A program made the position numbers and the translations under genes. The notes beneath the pieces were generated by a model that was not told the origin of the DNA, made no database searches, and saw only the letters and a list, made by a program, of their open reading frames with translations. 64,000 nucleotides of DNA, from assembly GCF_001314995.1 (NCBI RefSeq), contig NZ_CP012938.1, forward strand, positions 2,542,001 to 2,606,000. Reading direction: 5' to 3'. Source of the stretch: Bacteroides ovatus. Its GTDB lineage: Bacteria; Bacteroidota; Bacteroidia; Bacteroidales; Bacteroidaceae. Below are positions 1 to 8,153 of this stretch, one piece after another; within the stretch, counting starts at the first letter, position 1, and the number at the start of each line of letters is the position of its first letter.

Positions 1-1
1 A

Positions 2-469
2 GGCATCCCCTACGAACATATCATTATCCTCGCTAACACAGATGTATATGGCGGAGGAGGAATATACAATTCTTATACGCTGACCACGGCTCATCACCCT
101 ATGTTCAAACCGGTGGTAGTACACGAATTCGGACACAGTTTCGGAGGATTAGCCGACGAATATTTCTATGATAATGATGTGATGACAGATACTTATCCGC
201 TGGATGTCGAACCGTGGGAACAGAATATTTCAACACGGGTGAACTTCGCTTCCAAATGGAAAGATATGCTTCCGTCAGGTGCTCCGATCCCTACCCCTAT
301 TGCTGAAAAGAAGAAATATCCGGTGGGAGTATATGAAGGAGGCGGCTATTCAGCCAAAGGTATTTATCGCCCTGCCTACGACTGTCGCATGAAAACAAAC
401 GAATATCCGGAGTTTTGTCCGGTCTGTCAACGTGCCATCCGCCGAATGATTGAGTTTTATGTTCCTTAA
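2..469 (+). CDS. IgA-peptidase-like M64 family metallopeptidase, 3' fragment
   Basis: The frame is open from base 2, so the gene begins before the window and only about 155 C-terminal residues are seen. They include HEFGHSFGGLADEY (bases 125-166), the zinc-binding signature of peptidase family M64, with two His ligands and an Asp-Glu pair downstream. The preceding stretch YGGGGIYNSYT also fits this family. Four cysteines in the C-terminal 40 residues could form disulfides, which fits an exported protein. The in-frame ATG at 101 is internal and is not the start. Family assignment rests on the motif; the substrate is unknown. A GNAT gene follows on the same strand after about 100 bp. Confidence 0.8.
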   Translation, partial: GIPYEHIIILANTDVYGGGGIYNSYTLTTAHHPMFKPVVVHEFGHSFGGLADEYFYDNDVMTDTYPLDVEPWEQNISTRVNFASKWKDMLPSGAPIPTPIAEKKKYPVGVYEGGGYSAKGIYRPAYDCRMKTNEYPEFCPVCQRAIRRMIEFYVP

Positions 470-565
470 TCGAATACAATCATTGATGACAGCCTATTGT
501 GAATATTCAACAAAAAATAAAACCAGATACAATTATATTATTATCAAACTTAAAACCCAAACCTC

Positions 566-1105
566 ATGATTAGACTTCAACCAATTAGTACGTCGGATTT
601 ACAACATTACAAATTCATGGAAGAGCTTCTAATTGATTCGTTTCCACCGGAAGAATACCGCCAGTTGGAACAACTACGCGAGTACACTGATCGTACAGGC
701 AACTTTCACAATAACATCATCTTTGATGATGAGCTGCCAGTTGGCTTCATTACCTATTGGGATTTTGACAGTTTCTACTATGTAGAACACTTTGCAACCA
801 ATCCTGCTCTACGAAATGGAGGTTATGGAAAACGTACACTGGAATATTTGTGCAATTATTTAAAACACCCGATTGTATTGGAAGTAGAACGTCCGGTAGA
901 GGAAATGGCAAAACGACGTATCTGTTTTTATCAACGTCAAGGCTTTACACTGTGGAAAAAAGACTATTACCAGCCTCCTTACAAGCCCGGAGATGATTTT
1001 CTCCCCATGTATTTAATGGTACACGGAGAATTGGATTGTGAAAAAGATTTTGAAACAATCAAAAGGAGAATACATAAAGAAGTATATGGAGTAAAAGACA
1101 ATTAA
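566..1105 (+). CDS. GNAT family N-acetyltransferase
   Basis: This 179-aa protein has the GNAT fold signature: a beta strand with HFATNPALRNGGYGKRTLEYL at about residues 73-94, the acetyl-CoA pyrophosphate-binding motif A (Q/RxxGxG/A type). It is followed by VLEVERPVEEMAKRRICFYQRQGF, the typical motif B with the RxxFYxxxGF turn. It should transfer an acetyl group from acetyl-CoA to an unidentified amine in the cytoplasm. Length is normal for the family. It stands alone, with a strong hairpin terminator just after its stop codon. The substrate cannot be read from sequence. Confidence 0.85.
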   Translation: MIRLQPISTSDLQHYKFMEELLIDSFPPEEYRQLEQLREYTDRTGNFHNNIIFDDELPVGFITYWDFDSFYYVEHFATNPALRNGGYGKRTLEYLCNYLKHPIVLEVERPVEEMAKRRICFYQRQGFTLWKKDYYQPPYKPGDDFLPMYLMVHGELDCEKDFETIKRRIHKEVYGVKDN

Positions 1106-1110
1106 AAAAG

Positions 1111-1146
1111 AATCCCGATAGTTCCAATGACTACCGGGATTTTTTA
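1111..1146 (+). terminator. Rho-independent terminator after the GNAT gene
   Basis: AATCCCGATAGT pairs with ACTACCGGGATT across a 7-nt loop with one bulged base, followed by a T-run. It lies 5 bp after the GNAT stop. Because the convergent gene ends at 1171, it may also serve that minus-strand operon. Confidence 0.8.
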
Positions 1147-1170
1147 TATCATACCATTATAGTGCTGTAA

Positions 1171-2760
1171 TTAAGTCCAACCGTTACTGTATTTAAAACG
1201 ATAACGAATATCAAATACCCTGCCATTCATCTGATAATATCTCTCGAACTCTTTTTTATCCGGATCTCCTAAAATCTCCCCTAAATTTGCAGTTTTTAAA
1301 GAGAGAACAAAGAATTTTCCGTTGGATAACCCGACTCCCAGTTGATTACCTTGTGAAGTTTCCGCATTTAAAGCTGTAACTTCCGCATCAAATGTTTTCA
1401 ATTTTATCGGTTCATCTCTGTCTATCGTTGTACGGTCAACATAATAAAGATCGTTCCCTTTACCTATCAATAAATAGGTTCTATTATTAATATAAGGTGC
1501 TGTATAAATTACAGCTCCTTCTAACAAATTACCAAAACTAATTGGCTTGTTGATGGATGGAACAGCCGTTATCTGATTGCTAGTAGAAGCCTTGTTGACA
1601 GAATATTCCTGATACAAATACTCACTTCCCTTTTTCAGAATCAAAGTCATCACATACGTACCGTCAGTCAGTCCAGTAGTTTTTGGACGGGCATAACCCA
1701 GATACACAACTTCATAATCTAACAGATCATGCAACTTCGGCACATCATAAAAGCCATTCTTATCATAGTCTTCTTGCTTTACTGTAAATTGAAGCACTTT
1801 ACCTGCGGACTGCTTGTCATAATCCATTAGAGCCAAAATACGTTGGTGCTGTCCCTTTTCACCTTCTACAAACGCCATATTCAAGGCTCGCATTTCTGGT
1901 ATAATCAGAAATCTATCCACTTTTACCTCTTTATTTTCGAAAGTCAATGGTGTTGACAGGAATTTGCCTGTATGAAAAGCTTTCTCCGATAACTTTTTAC
2001 GCGTGTATGCTTTTCCATCCTGATCTACTACGACGGTCAACCATTTTAATTCTGCAATCTGTTTTACTTTCAGATTATTTGTGAAACTGGGTTCCAAGAA
2101 AGCATCCGGCAGAACAAGGTCTTTAGTAAAAGCAGCACCTTCCAAATCCACACACTTATCAGCTTTCGGATTCACAATCCAGACAGAAGAAGGATTGCTA
2201 CTTGAACCTCCCGAACGGAAATGTTCCAGTAGCCCCAATGTTTCCTTAGGAAGGGTTTCTCTATTTTGTTCTTGATAAACTTTTAGATGTTCCTCATAAA
2301 TCTGCGAATCAGTACCCGCTGCAGTCATAAAGTTCAGATAAGAGGCCTGTTCATCTTTCGATAACACCAGCCAACCATATAAGTTGTATTTCTGCGTAAA
2401 GTCCATTGCCGTACGACCAATATATGTAAGACCTGTTTTCGGGTTAGTTACACGCAACTGACACTCTACCTGACTTGCAATTTTCTCTACAGTAAACTCC
2501 AACACCCGTTTGTCAGAGATAAACTCACCGTTCAATGTCCAGTTATATTCCAATTCTGATTCTGCAATTTCTTGCGTAGCAAAAGTCAGAGTCGGCTCCA
2601 ATCTGGCTACATTTCCTACAACATAGGTATATTTAGTACCTCCTAAATCAACTGTTATCTCATTTACATCCTCATAATCATAGTTTCCTTTGTCGCCATA
2701 GCAACTTCCTAAAACCATTATCAAAGACAATAACAGCAGACCATAAATATTCTTTCTCAT
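1171..2760 (-). CDS. PKD-like family lipoprotein of the SusCD locus
   Basis: This 529-aa protein has a lipoprotein signal (hydrophobic stretch ending LGSC, Cys about residue 20), then the start typical of the Bacteroidetes PKD-like family (CYGDKGNYDYEDVNEITVD). The N-terminal 120 residues look like a beta-sandwich (PKD-like), and the remainder like a repeat-rich beta-propeller-like region. It is the last gene of the SusC-SusD-DUF4843-PKD operon, 20 bp behind the DUF4843 gene. In such loci the genes after susD often encode surface ligand-binding lipoproteins, so a surface-exposed capture role is inferred. No catalytic motif is visible. Confidence 0.75.
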   Translation of the reverse strand: MRKNIYGLLLLSLIMVLGSCYGDKGNYDYEDVNEITVDLGGTKYTYVVGNVARLEPTLTFATQEIAESELEYNWTLNGEFISDKRVLEFTVEKIASQVECQLRVTNPKTGLTYIGRTAMDFTQKYNLYGWLVLSKDEQASYLNFMTAAGTDSQIYEEHLKVYQEQNRETLPKETLGLLEHFRSGGSSSNPSSVWIVNPKADKCVDLEGAAFTKDLVLPDAFLEPSFTNNLKVKQIAELKWLTVVVDQDGKAYTRKKLSEKAFHTGKFLSTPLTFENKEVKVDRFLIIPEMRALNMAFVEGEKGQHQRILALMDYDKQSAGKVLQFTVKQEDYDKNGFYDVPKLHDLLDYEVVYLGYARPKTTGLTDGTYVMTLILKKGSEYLYQEYSVNKASTSNQITAVPSINKPISFGNLLEGAVIYTAPYINNRTYLLIGKGNDLYYVDRTTIDRDEPIKLKTFDAEVTALNAETSQGNQLGVGLSNGKFFVLSLKTANLGEILGDPDKKEFERYYQMNGRVFDIRYRFKYSNGWT

Positions 2761-2780
2761 ATTCTAATTCATTTTACTCA

Positions 2781-3437
2781 TTAATAAACCGGAATATCAA
2801 TATCCAATCCGTTTTCTTCAATATATGCCTTGAAATCTAATGCATATTTTCTAATCAAGGTTTCATCCACACCTGTCAGGTCATTGACTCCCGTACATTT
2901 GATAAACTCATCAAGTTTATAAGCATCATACGCGCCCAAGTAACTTTCAACAGTACTATCCCACCATAAAGGTTGGCTAGCTATATCATTAAAGTTTATT
3001 GTGATACTTCGCTGGCCAACAAAACCCGGCTGGAAATTCTCATTTTCCTTAATGCCAAACACTAAGGTTACTTCTTTATCCTTCAATATATCATTCGGAT
3101 TCTTTAAAGTCACTGTTATCTGGTCAGTAGGAGTTCCCTGATGAAAAACTGGATGAAGATCCAATTCATACATCTCCGGAGTAGCAGTTGTCTTTTCCGT
3201 ATCAATATATAATTCAAAAGTTTTATCCTCCGTCAACAAGTCTCCCATCAGATTCACCTCAAATTCCAATGAATGAGTGGTAAGTCCGGGATAGTAAGAA
3301 AAAGAAAAGCTCTGTAATACGGTTTCTTTCTGTGTAAAATAGACATACGATCCCAAATCATATCTGCCTATCTGGTCTTTCTCACATGCAGTCAGCACCA
3401 AGACCATTGCAGTCAAAAATAAATATATCTTTTTCAT
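2781..3437 (-). CDS. DUF4843 domain lipoprotein of the SusCD locus
   Basis: This 218-aa protein has a lipoprotein signal peptide (MKKIYLFLTAMVLVLTAC, Cys at 18). The body fits the DUF4843 family: YVYFTQKE strand, then an immunoglobulin-like segment with DKTFELYIDT and ITVNF-type strands, and a C-terminal segment starting PLWWDSTVESYLGAYDAYKL. DUF4843 proteins are commonly encoded directly downstream of susD genes and are presumed surface lipoproteins of the uptake complex. It lies 19 bp after susD and 20 bp before the PKD-like gene, so it is co-transcribed with them. Biochemical function is not known. Confidence 0.8.
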   Translation of the reverse strand: MKKIYLFLTAMVLVLTACEKDQIGRYDLGSYVYFTQKETVLQSFSFSYYPGLTTHSLEFEVNLMGDLLTEDKTFELYIDTEKTTATPEMYELDLHPVFHQGTPTDQITVTLKNPNDILKDKEVTLVFGIKENENFQPGFVGQRSITINFNDIASQPLWWDSTVESYLGAYDAYKLDEFIKCTGVNDLTGVDETLIRKYALDFKAYIEENGLDIDIPVY

Positions 3438-3456
3438 CTTCTATTTATCTATAAAA

Positions 3457-4917
3457 TTAGTAAACCATCTCATTATCCGGCAATGGGAATATAAAATTGG
3501 CTTTTGAGTTAGGAAGTATATTATACTTCTTATAAAAATAATATAACTGACCTTCACCTAAAAATTCCTTACGCGCATCCTTCAAAACAGCCTCCTGATA
3601 TTCCTCTAAAGTAGAAACGTATGAGAAAATACCAGCTGTACACCCTCTATTTGTTGCAACAGTTTCTAACTCCAATGCTCCACTTGCAGGATCTGTTTCT
3701 GCTAAATATTCACCACGTATATAGTGCATTTCACTCAAACGGATAACAGGAATAATACGTTTATCAAGATCCGTATAAGAGGCATCATCCATATATTTCT
3801 TAGAAATCACACAATACCAGTCATAGTCGCTATGAATTTCCACCATACCTCCACTCTCATTCCAACGTCTGTCATTTGCGTTTTCATCTAAAATCTCTGT
3901 ATAATCGTCATAATCAATAGAAACCATTCCGGCATCTTCATCCATATTATCCCACGCCTTGAAAAGTTCTACTTCCTTAGAATTTGAAAGAGCGAAAATT
4001 AAATCATCCTTCATTTTAGGATTCGTATTAAAGCTGGCATTAGCAGTAAAAGTGAACATCTTTTCTCCATTATCATCGGTATAATTTATCACTTCCGATG
4101 CTGCATCATAAGCTTTTTTCGACTCTCCTGCATAAGAAAATACGCGAGCCTGTAAAGCAGTAATAGCAATATAACTCATACGAAAACCACGACTGGCATA
4201 AAACATATCAGTTACCAAATCACCGCCTTCAAAACGATAACTTTTGGTCATTAATAACTTATAACCTTTCTGGTTGTCATAGGTCTGCACTAAACCACGT
4301 GCCTCTTCCAAATCTTTCTCTATTTTAGCCAGTACTTCTTTCACTGTCAGGTAGGGTTCTGATACAGAAGGGAAAGTCGCATAATAAGGAACATATTTCT
4401 TTCCATCATCTGCTGCGACACTGGGAGCAAACAAACGAAGAACCTCAAAGTGAAGCATCGCTCTTAACGCCAATGCTTCTCCGCGAATCAGACCCTGCTC
4501 GAGTGTTTTACCCTGAAAGATGGAAGGATCGGCACCTTCGATATTTTTAATCAATTCATTACAGTTGGCTATCGTATTGTAAGCGGTAGACCAGATACTC
4601 TGAATAACCGGTTCCAGTGTTTTATCCGTATACTTATACTGGCAGGCCTGCCAATATTTAGAGTCCGTGCTTCCCAAATTAGATTTGGTATATTGCTGTC
4701 CCAATACGTCAGCCATTCCCCATGTCAGTTCTTCTCCCCAAAGATTCTGGCTGGACATCTGCTTATAAATACCATTCAAAGCAATGCGATAGCCATTTCC
4801 AGAGTTAAACAGATTTTCTCCATCAACCTGATTATTAGGACTTACATCCAACCAATCGGAACAGGAACAAAACGTCAATGACGTACATAAAACTAATATA
4901 ATATTTTTAATTTTCAT
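3457..4917 (-). CDS. RagB/SusD family nutrient-uptake outer membrane lipoprotein
   Basis: This 486-aa SusD-like protein has a signal peptide with lipobox (TFCSC, Cys about residue 20) followed by SDWLDVSPNNQVDGENLFNSGNGY, the classic SusD/RagB opening. The helical TPR-like core appears as LNGIYKQM and IANCNELI. The C-terminus (FLGEGQLYYFYKKYN...FPLPDNEM) is the conserved SusD family ending. SusD proteins form the hinged extracellular lid on the partner SusC barrel, encoded 35 bp upstream. No glycosidase lies nearby and the locus carries three protease-like genes, so the ligand is more likely peptide than glycan (inference; RagAB of Porphyromonas gingivalis imports peptides). Confidence 0.93.
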   Translation of the reverse strand: MKIKNIILVLCTSLTFCSCSDWLDVSPNNQVDGENLFNSGNGYRIALNGIYKQMSSQNLWGEELTWGMADVLGQQYTKSNLGSTDSKYWQACQYKYTDKTLEPVIQSIWSTAYNTIANCNELIKNIEGADPSIFQGKTLEQGLIRGEALALRAMLHFEVLRLFAPSVAADDGKKYVPYYATFPSVSEPYLTVKEVLAKIEKDLEEARGLVQTYDNQKGYKLLMTKSYRFEGGDLVTDMFYASRGFRMSYIAITALQARVFSYAGESKKAYDAASEVINYTDDNGEKMFTFTANASFNTNPKMKDDLIFALSNSKEVELFKAWDNMDEDAGMVSIDYDDYTEILDENANDRRWNESGGMVEIHSDYDWYCVISKKYMDDASYTDLDKRIIPVIRLSEMHYIRGEYLAETDPASGALELETVATNRGCTAGIFSYVSTLEEYQEAVLKDARKEFLGEGQLYYFYKKYNILPNSKANFIFPLPDNEMVY

Positions 4918-4952
4918 ATACTTCCTTTTATTTAATAATTGTCACGACCAAC

Positions 4953-7900
4953 TTAGAAACTTGCATTCACTGTAAAATTGACACTTCTAGAGTAAGGATA
5001 GCTCAAGCCGCGTTCTTGTTTCACTGTACAGAAACGGGCAAGGTCATTAGCACCTATTTCCAGACGAAGCATACTCAATCCCAATTTCTTGATTTGTTCT
5101 GCACCGAAAGTATAACCTAATGTGATTGAATTCAATGACAACAAATTGTAGTCTTCAATGAAACGAGTCGTTGATTTAGTTATCTCAATACTGTTCTTGC
5201 CATTATATAACGCTTTGAAACGAGCATTGTCTCCCGGCTCTTTCCAACGGTCGGAAAAGACGCGTTTATCTACGTTAGAGTTGTAGATATCAGCATTTTC
5301 GACCTTGGATACCAATGTCGAATTATATCGCTGACCGCCATATTCATACATGAATGTAGTGTACAAACTGAATTTTTTCCAGGAGAAGTTGAAACCAAAT
5401 GTTCCCTGAATATCCGGCTCGGTATCACCACAACTAATCATATCAGCTGAATCCCACTTAGTAGTCAATGTTCCGTCGCGCTTTTCAAAGATTTCTTTTC
5501 CTGTAGCCGGATCGATGCCATGAGATTTCACAGCGGAGATAGCTGTAGTAGAAACACCTTCTTCGTATTTACGGAAAGGTTTCGCTGCATCAGCATCGTA
5601 GTTACCGAGTTCTGCATATTTCTGATCGACCAGGTCGTTATATGCTTTCAGACTATTAGAAATCTTCACTAATTTATTCTCATTATGACCCAAGTTGGCA
5701 AATAATGAAAGCTGCATATCACGTCTACGAATGATATTGCTGCGTACATTAAATTCATATCCGCGGTTCTGCATCTCGCCAACATTGTCTTTATAAGAAG
5801 TGAAACCGGTAGAACTGGGAATAGTCACATCATTCACCAAGTCTACAGTGCGTTTATTATAGTAAGCAAACGAAATATAGAACAAGCGTTTTAACAAACC
5901 CAACTCAAATCCAAAATCTGTCTGGTAAGTAGTTTCCCAACCTAGATTCACATTACCCATCGCTATCATATTGGCACCCATTCCGGTTTCATACCATTCA
6001 TCACCATTAATCTCATAAACGGTTTTTGCCGCAAAAGGCTCAAAGTTTACTTTACCGGAAGAACCATAAGTTCCACGAATTTTAAATTCATCAATAAAAC
6101 TCAACTTCTTTATAAACTCATAGTTATGCAAAGCAAGTCCCAGACCAAACGACCAGAATAAAGCGGTTTTATTATCTGAACCAAATTCAGAAGAACCATC
6201 GCTACGAACCGAAGCATCAAGCAAATAAATGTTCTGATAGCTATAGTTTAAAGTAGCCAACGCACCGAACAGTCGTGATTTGGTATCGCTCCAATCCGGT
6301 TTTTCGTAGATCTTTTGTGCATAGTTAGGAGAATCGAAGTCGCCGGAGGGGAAACCCATATAACGTGCCGAAGTACTTGTGCCACTCGAAGAGGTGGCAT
6401 TAATACCTACCGACAGATTGATATTGTGTTCCTTAATAGTCCGGTTATACGCAAGGAAAGCATTCATATCCCAAGACAAGGAATTACCACTGCTGGTAGT
6501 CAATTCACCGGATATTTTATTCGTACTGCTCAATACGTCTGTATTCTTTGCAGACAACGGATCCAGGAAACGACGAGATTCTGAATAACTTTTAGTTAAT
6601 GCAAACTGTCCTTTAATTTGCCAGTGATCATTAATATACCAGTTGGCAGACAAGTTATCAATGAATTCGTCCGCATTAGAACGATCATAACTTTTCAATG
6701 TAGCCTCATACAAAGGATTGGCCAGATTGTCCATACCCAAATTATGCCATTCGGTTGTTTTTGTCACATAATCACCATCATCATCACGAAAAGTATCATA
6801 CGGCAGTTTAGTTGTATAATCCGAAAAACTTCCATAAGGTGATTCTTTAGAACGTGTTGACGAATAAGAAACATAGTTACGCACCTGTAAACGACCGATA
6901 CGGTAATCTAAAGCCAAACCTCCACCTGTACGGTCACGATAAGAGCCTCTCATCACACCATCAGATTTGTTATAGCTCAAATCCACAGAGAAACGCAGAT
7001 TTTCCGTACCTCCGGTCAAAGACAAACTATGCTTATGATTGAATACAGAATGAACCGGTTGCGAAATCCAGTCCGTATCAACACCCCGTTTTACATTTTG
7101 CAATTTACCGTAGTATTCTCTGTCGAGCGTATATTGCTCACCGGCATCCTTGCCAATATAGAAGCCGGCCAACCGTTCAGTTTCCAGTTTTTCAGAGGCA
7201 TTCATCAGATTATAATCAGATAAGTCCGGCATTTGCAAAGTTCCGGTCATGCTATAATCGATCTGCAACTTGCCCGGTTTGGGAGGAACAGTAGTGATAA
7301 CGACGATACCGTTTGCTGCACGTGAACCATACATGGCTGTTGCAGCCGCATCCTTCAAAATTGTGATATTCTCGATACGGTTAGGGTCAAGGTCATACAA
7401 TTTAGTAGCTGAAACTTCAAAACCATCCATGATGAACAACGGGAGGTTCGGATTATTCTGCAAGTTGGATTTAGAAACAGTTTCCGAATCCAACTCTTTG
7501 ATACCTATACCTGAACGACCACGGATATAAAGTTCCGGAATAGCATTCGGGTCTGATCCCCACTGGCTATTTTCCTGAATACGGAAAGATGGATCGAATG
7601 CCTGCAAAGCAGAGAATACATTCGTCTTAGAAACTTTCAACAGATCTTCTTTCTTGATCTGCACACTGTTACCTGTAAAACTCTTCTTATTAATGTTAGA
7701 GTAACCGGTAATTACCACCTCATCAGTCATCACAGCATCTTCTTTCAGCTTAATAACACGCGCCTTATCTTTAGACGCATCGTCTCCCAAACTGATTTCC
7801 TCTGTCACCATTCCTATATAGGAAACAATAATCACCGGATGCTTACGAACGGGATAAAAAAGTTTAAACTCTCCGTTAACATCCGTAGTAGTACCAAAAT

Positions 7901-8105
7901 CGGTACCCTTCAAACGAATAGTCACTCCAATCAGTTGGAGTCCTTCCTGATCGACCACTTTTCCAAAAACAGCGCGGTACCCTGATGGTACTTCACTGTT
8001 TTCAACCTTTGTTTTTTGTACTTGCTGCTTGTTATCTTTCTGTTGAGCTACCACCGTAACTACCGACAAAAGATATAACAAGGAAAAAAGAAATACTTTT
8101 TTCAT
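4953..8105 (-). CDS. SusC/RagA family TonB-linked outer membrane transporter
   Basis: This 1050-aa protein has a signal peptide (to about residue 20, VVAQQ), then a carboxypeptidase-regulatory-like domain (about 43-125, FGKVVDQEGLQLIGVTIRLKG...DVNGEF). A TonB-box region and plug follow (about 130-270, SIGNATURES: NVFSALQAFDPSF, LYIRGRSGIG, ILKDAAATAMYGSRAANGIVVITT), then a 22-strand-type beta barrel ending in aromatic NFTVNASF. It imports a ligand across the outer membrane using TonB-ExbBD energy, capped by the SusD partner. It lies in a minus-strand operon 48 bp after a metalloprotease-like gene and 35 bp before susD. No anti-sigma or two-component regulator is seen in the locus. Confidence 0.95.
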   Translation of the reverse strand: MKKVFLFSLLYLLSVVTVVAQQKDNKQQVQKTKVENSEVPSGYRAVFGKVVDQEGLQLIGVTIRLKGTDFGTTTDVNGEFKLFYPVRKHPVIIVSYIGMVTEEISLGDDASKDKARVIKLKEDAVMTDEVVITGYSNINKKSFTGNSVQIKKEDLLKVSKTNVFSALQAFDPSFRIQENSQWGSDPNAIPELYIRGRSGIGIKELDSETVSKSNLQNNPNLPLFIMDGFEVSATKLYDLDPNRIENITILKDAAATAMYGSRAANGIVVITTVPPKPGKLQIDYSMTGTLQMPDLSDYNLMNASEKLETERLAGFYIGKDAGEQYTLDREYYGKLQNVKRGVDTDWISQPVHSVFNHKHSLSLTGGTENLRFSVDLSYNKSDGVMRGSYRDRTGGGLALDYRIGRLQVRNYVSYSSTRSKESPYGSFSDYTTKLPYDTFRDDDGDYVTKTTEWHNLGMDNLANPLYEATLKSYDRSNADEFIDNLSANWYINDHWQIKGQFALTKSYSESRRFLDPLSAKNTDVLSSTNKISGELTTSSGNSLSWDMNAFLAYNRTIKEHNINLSVGINATSSSGTSTSARYMGFPSGDFDSPNYAQKIYEKPDWSDTKSRLFGALATLNYSYQNIYLLDASVRSDGSSEFGSDNKTALFWSFGLGLALHNYEFIKKLSFIDEFKIRGTYGSSGKVNFEPFAAKTVYEINGDEWYETGMGANMIAMGNVNLGWETTYQTDFGFELGLLKRLFYISFAYYNKRTVDLVNDVTIPSSTGFTSYKDNVGEMQNRGYEFNVRSNIIRRRDMQLSLFANLGHNENKLVKISNSLKAYNDLVDQKYAELGNYDADAAKPFRKYEEGVSTTAISAVKSHGIDPATGKEIFEKRDGTLTTKWDSADMISCGDTEPDIQGTFGFNFSWKKFSLYTTFMYEYGGQRYNSTLVSKVENADIYNSNVDKRVFSDRWKEPGDNARFKALYNGKNSIEITKSTTRFIEDYNLLSLNSITLGYTFGAEQIKKLGLSMLRLEIGANDLARFCTVKQERGLSYPYSRSVNFTVNASF

Positions 8106-8153
8106 AATTCGTGTTGTATATTCTATTTATGCAAAATAATGTATGTGATTTAT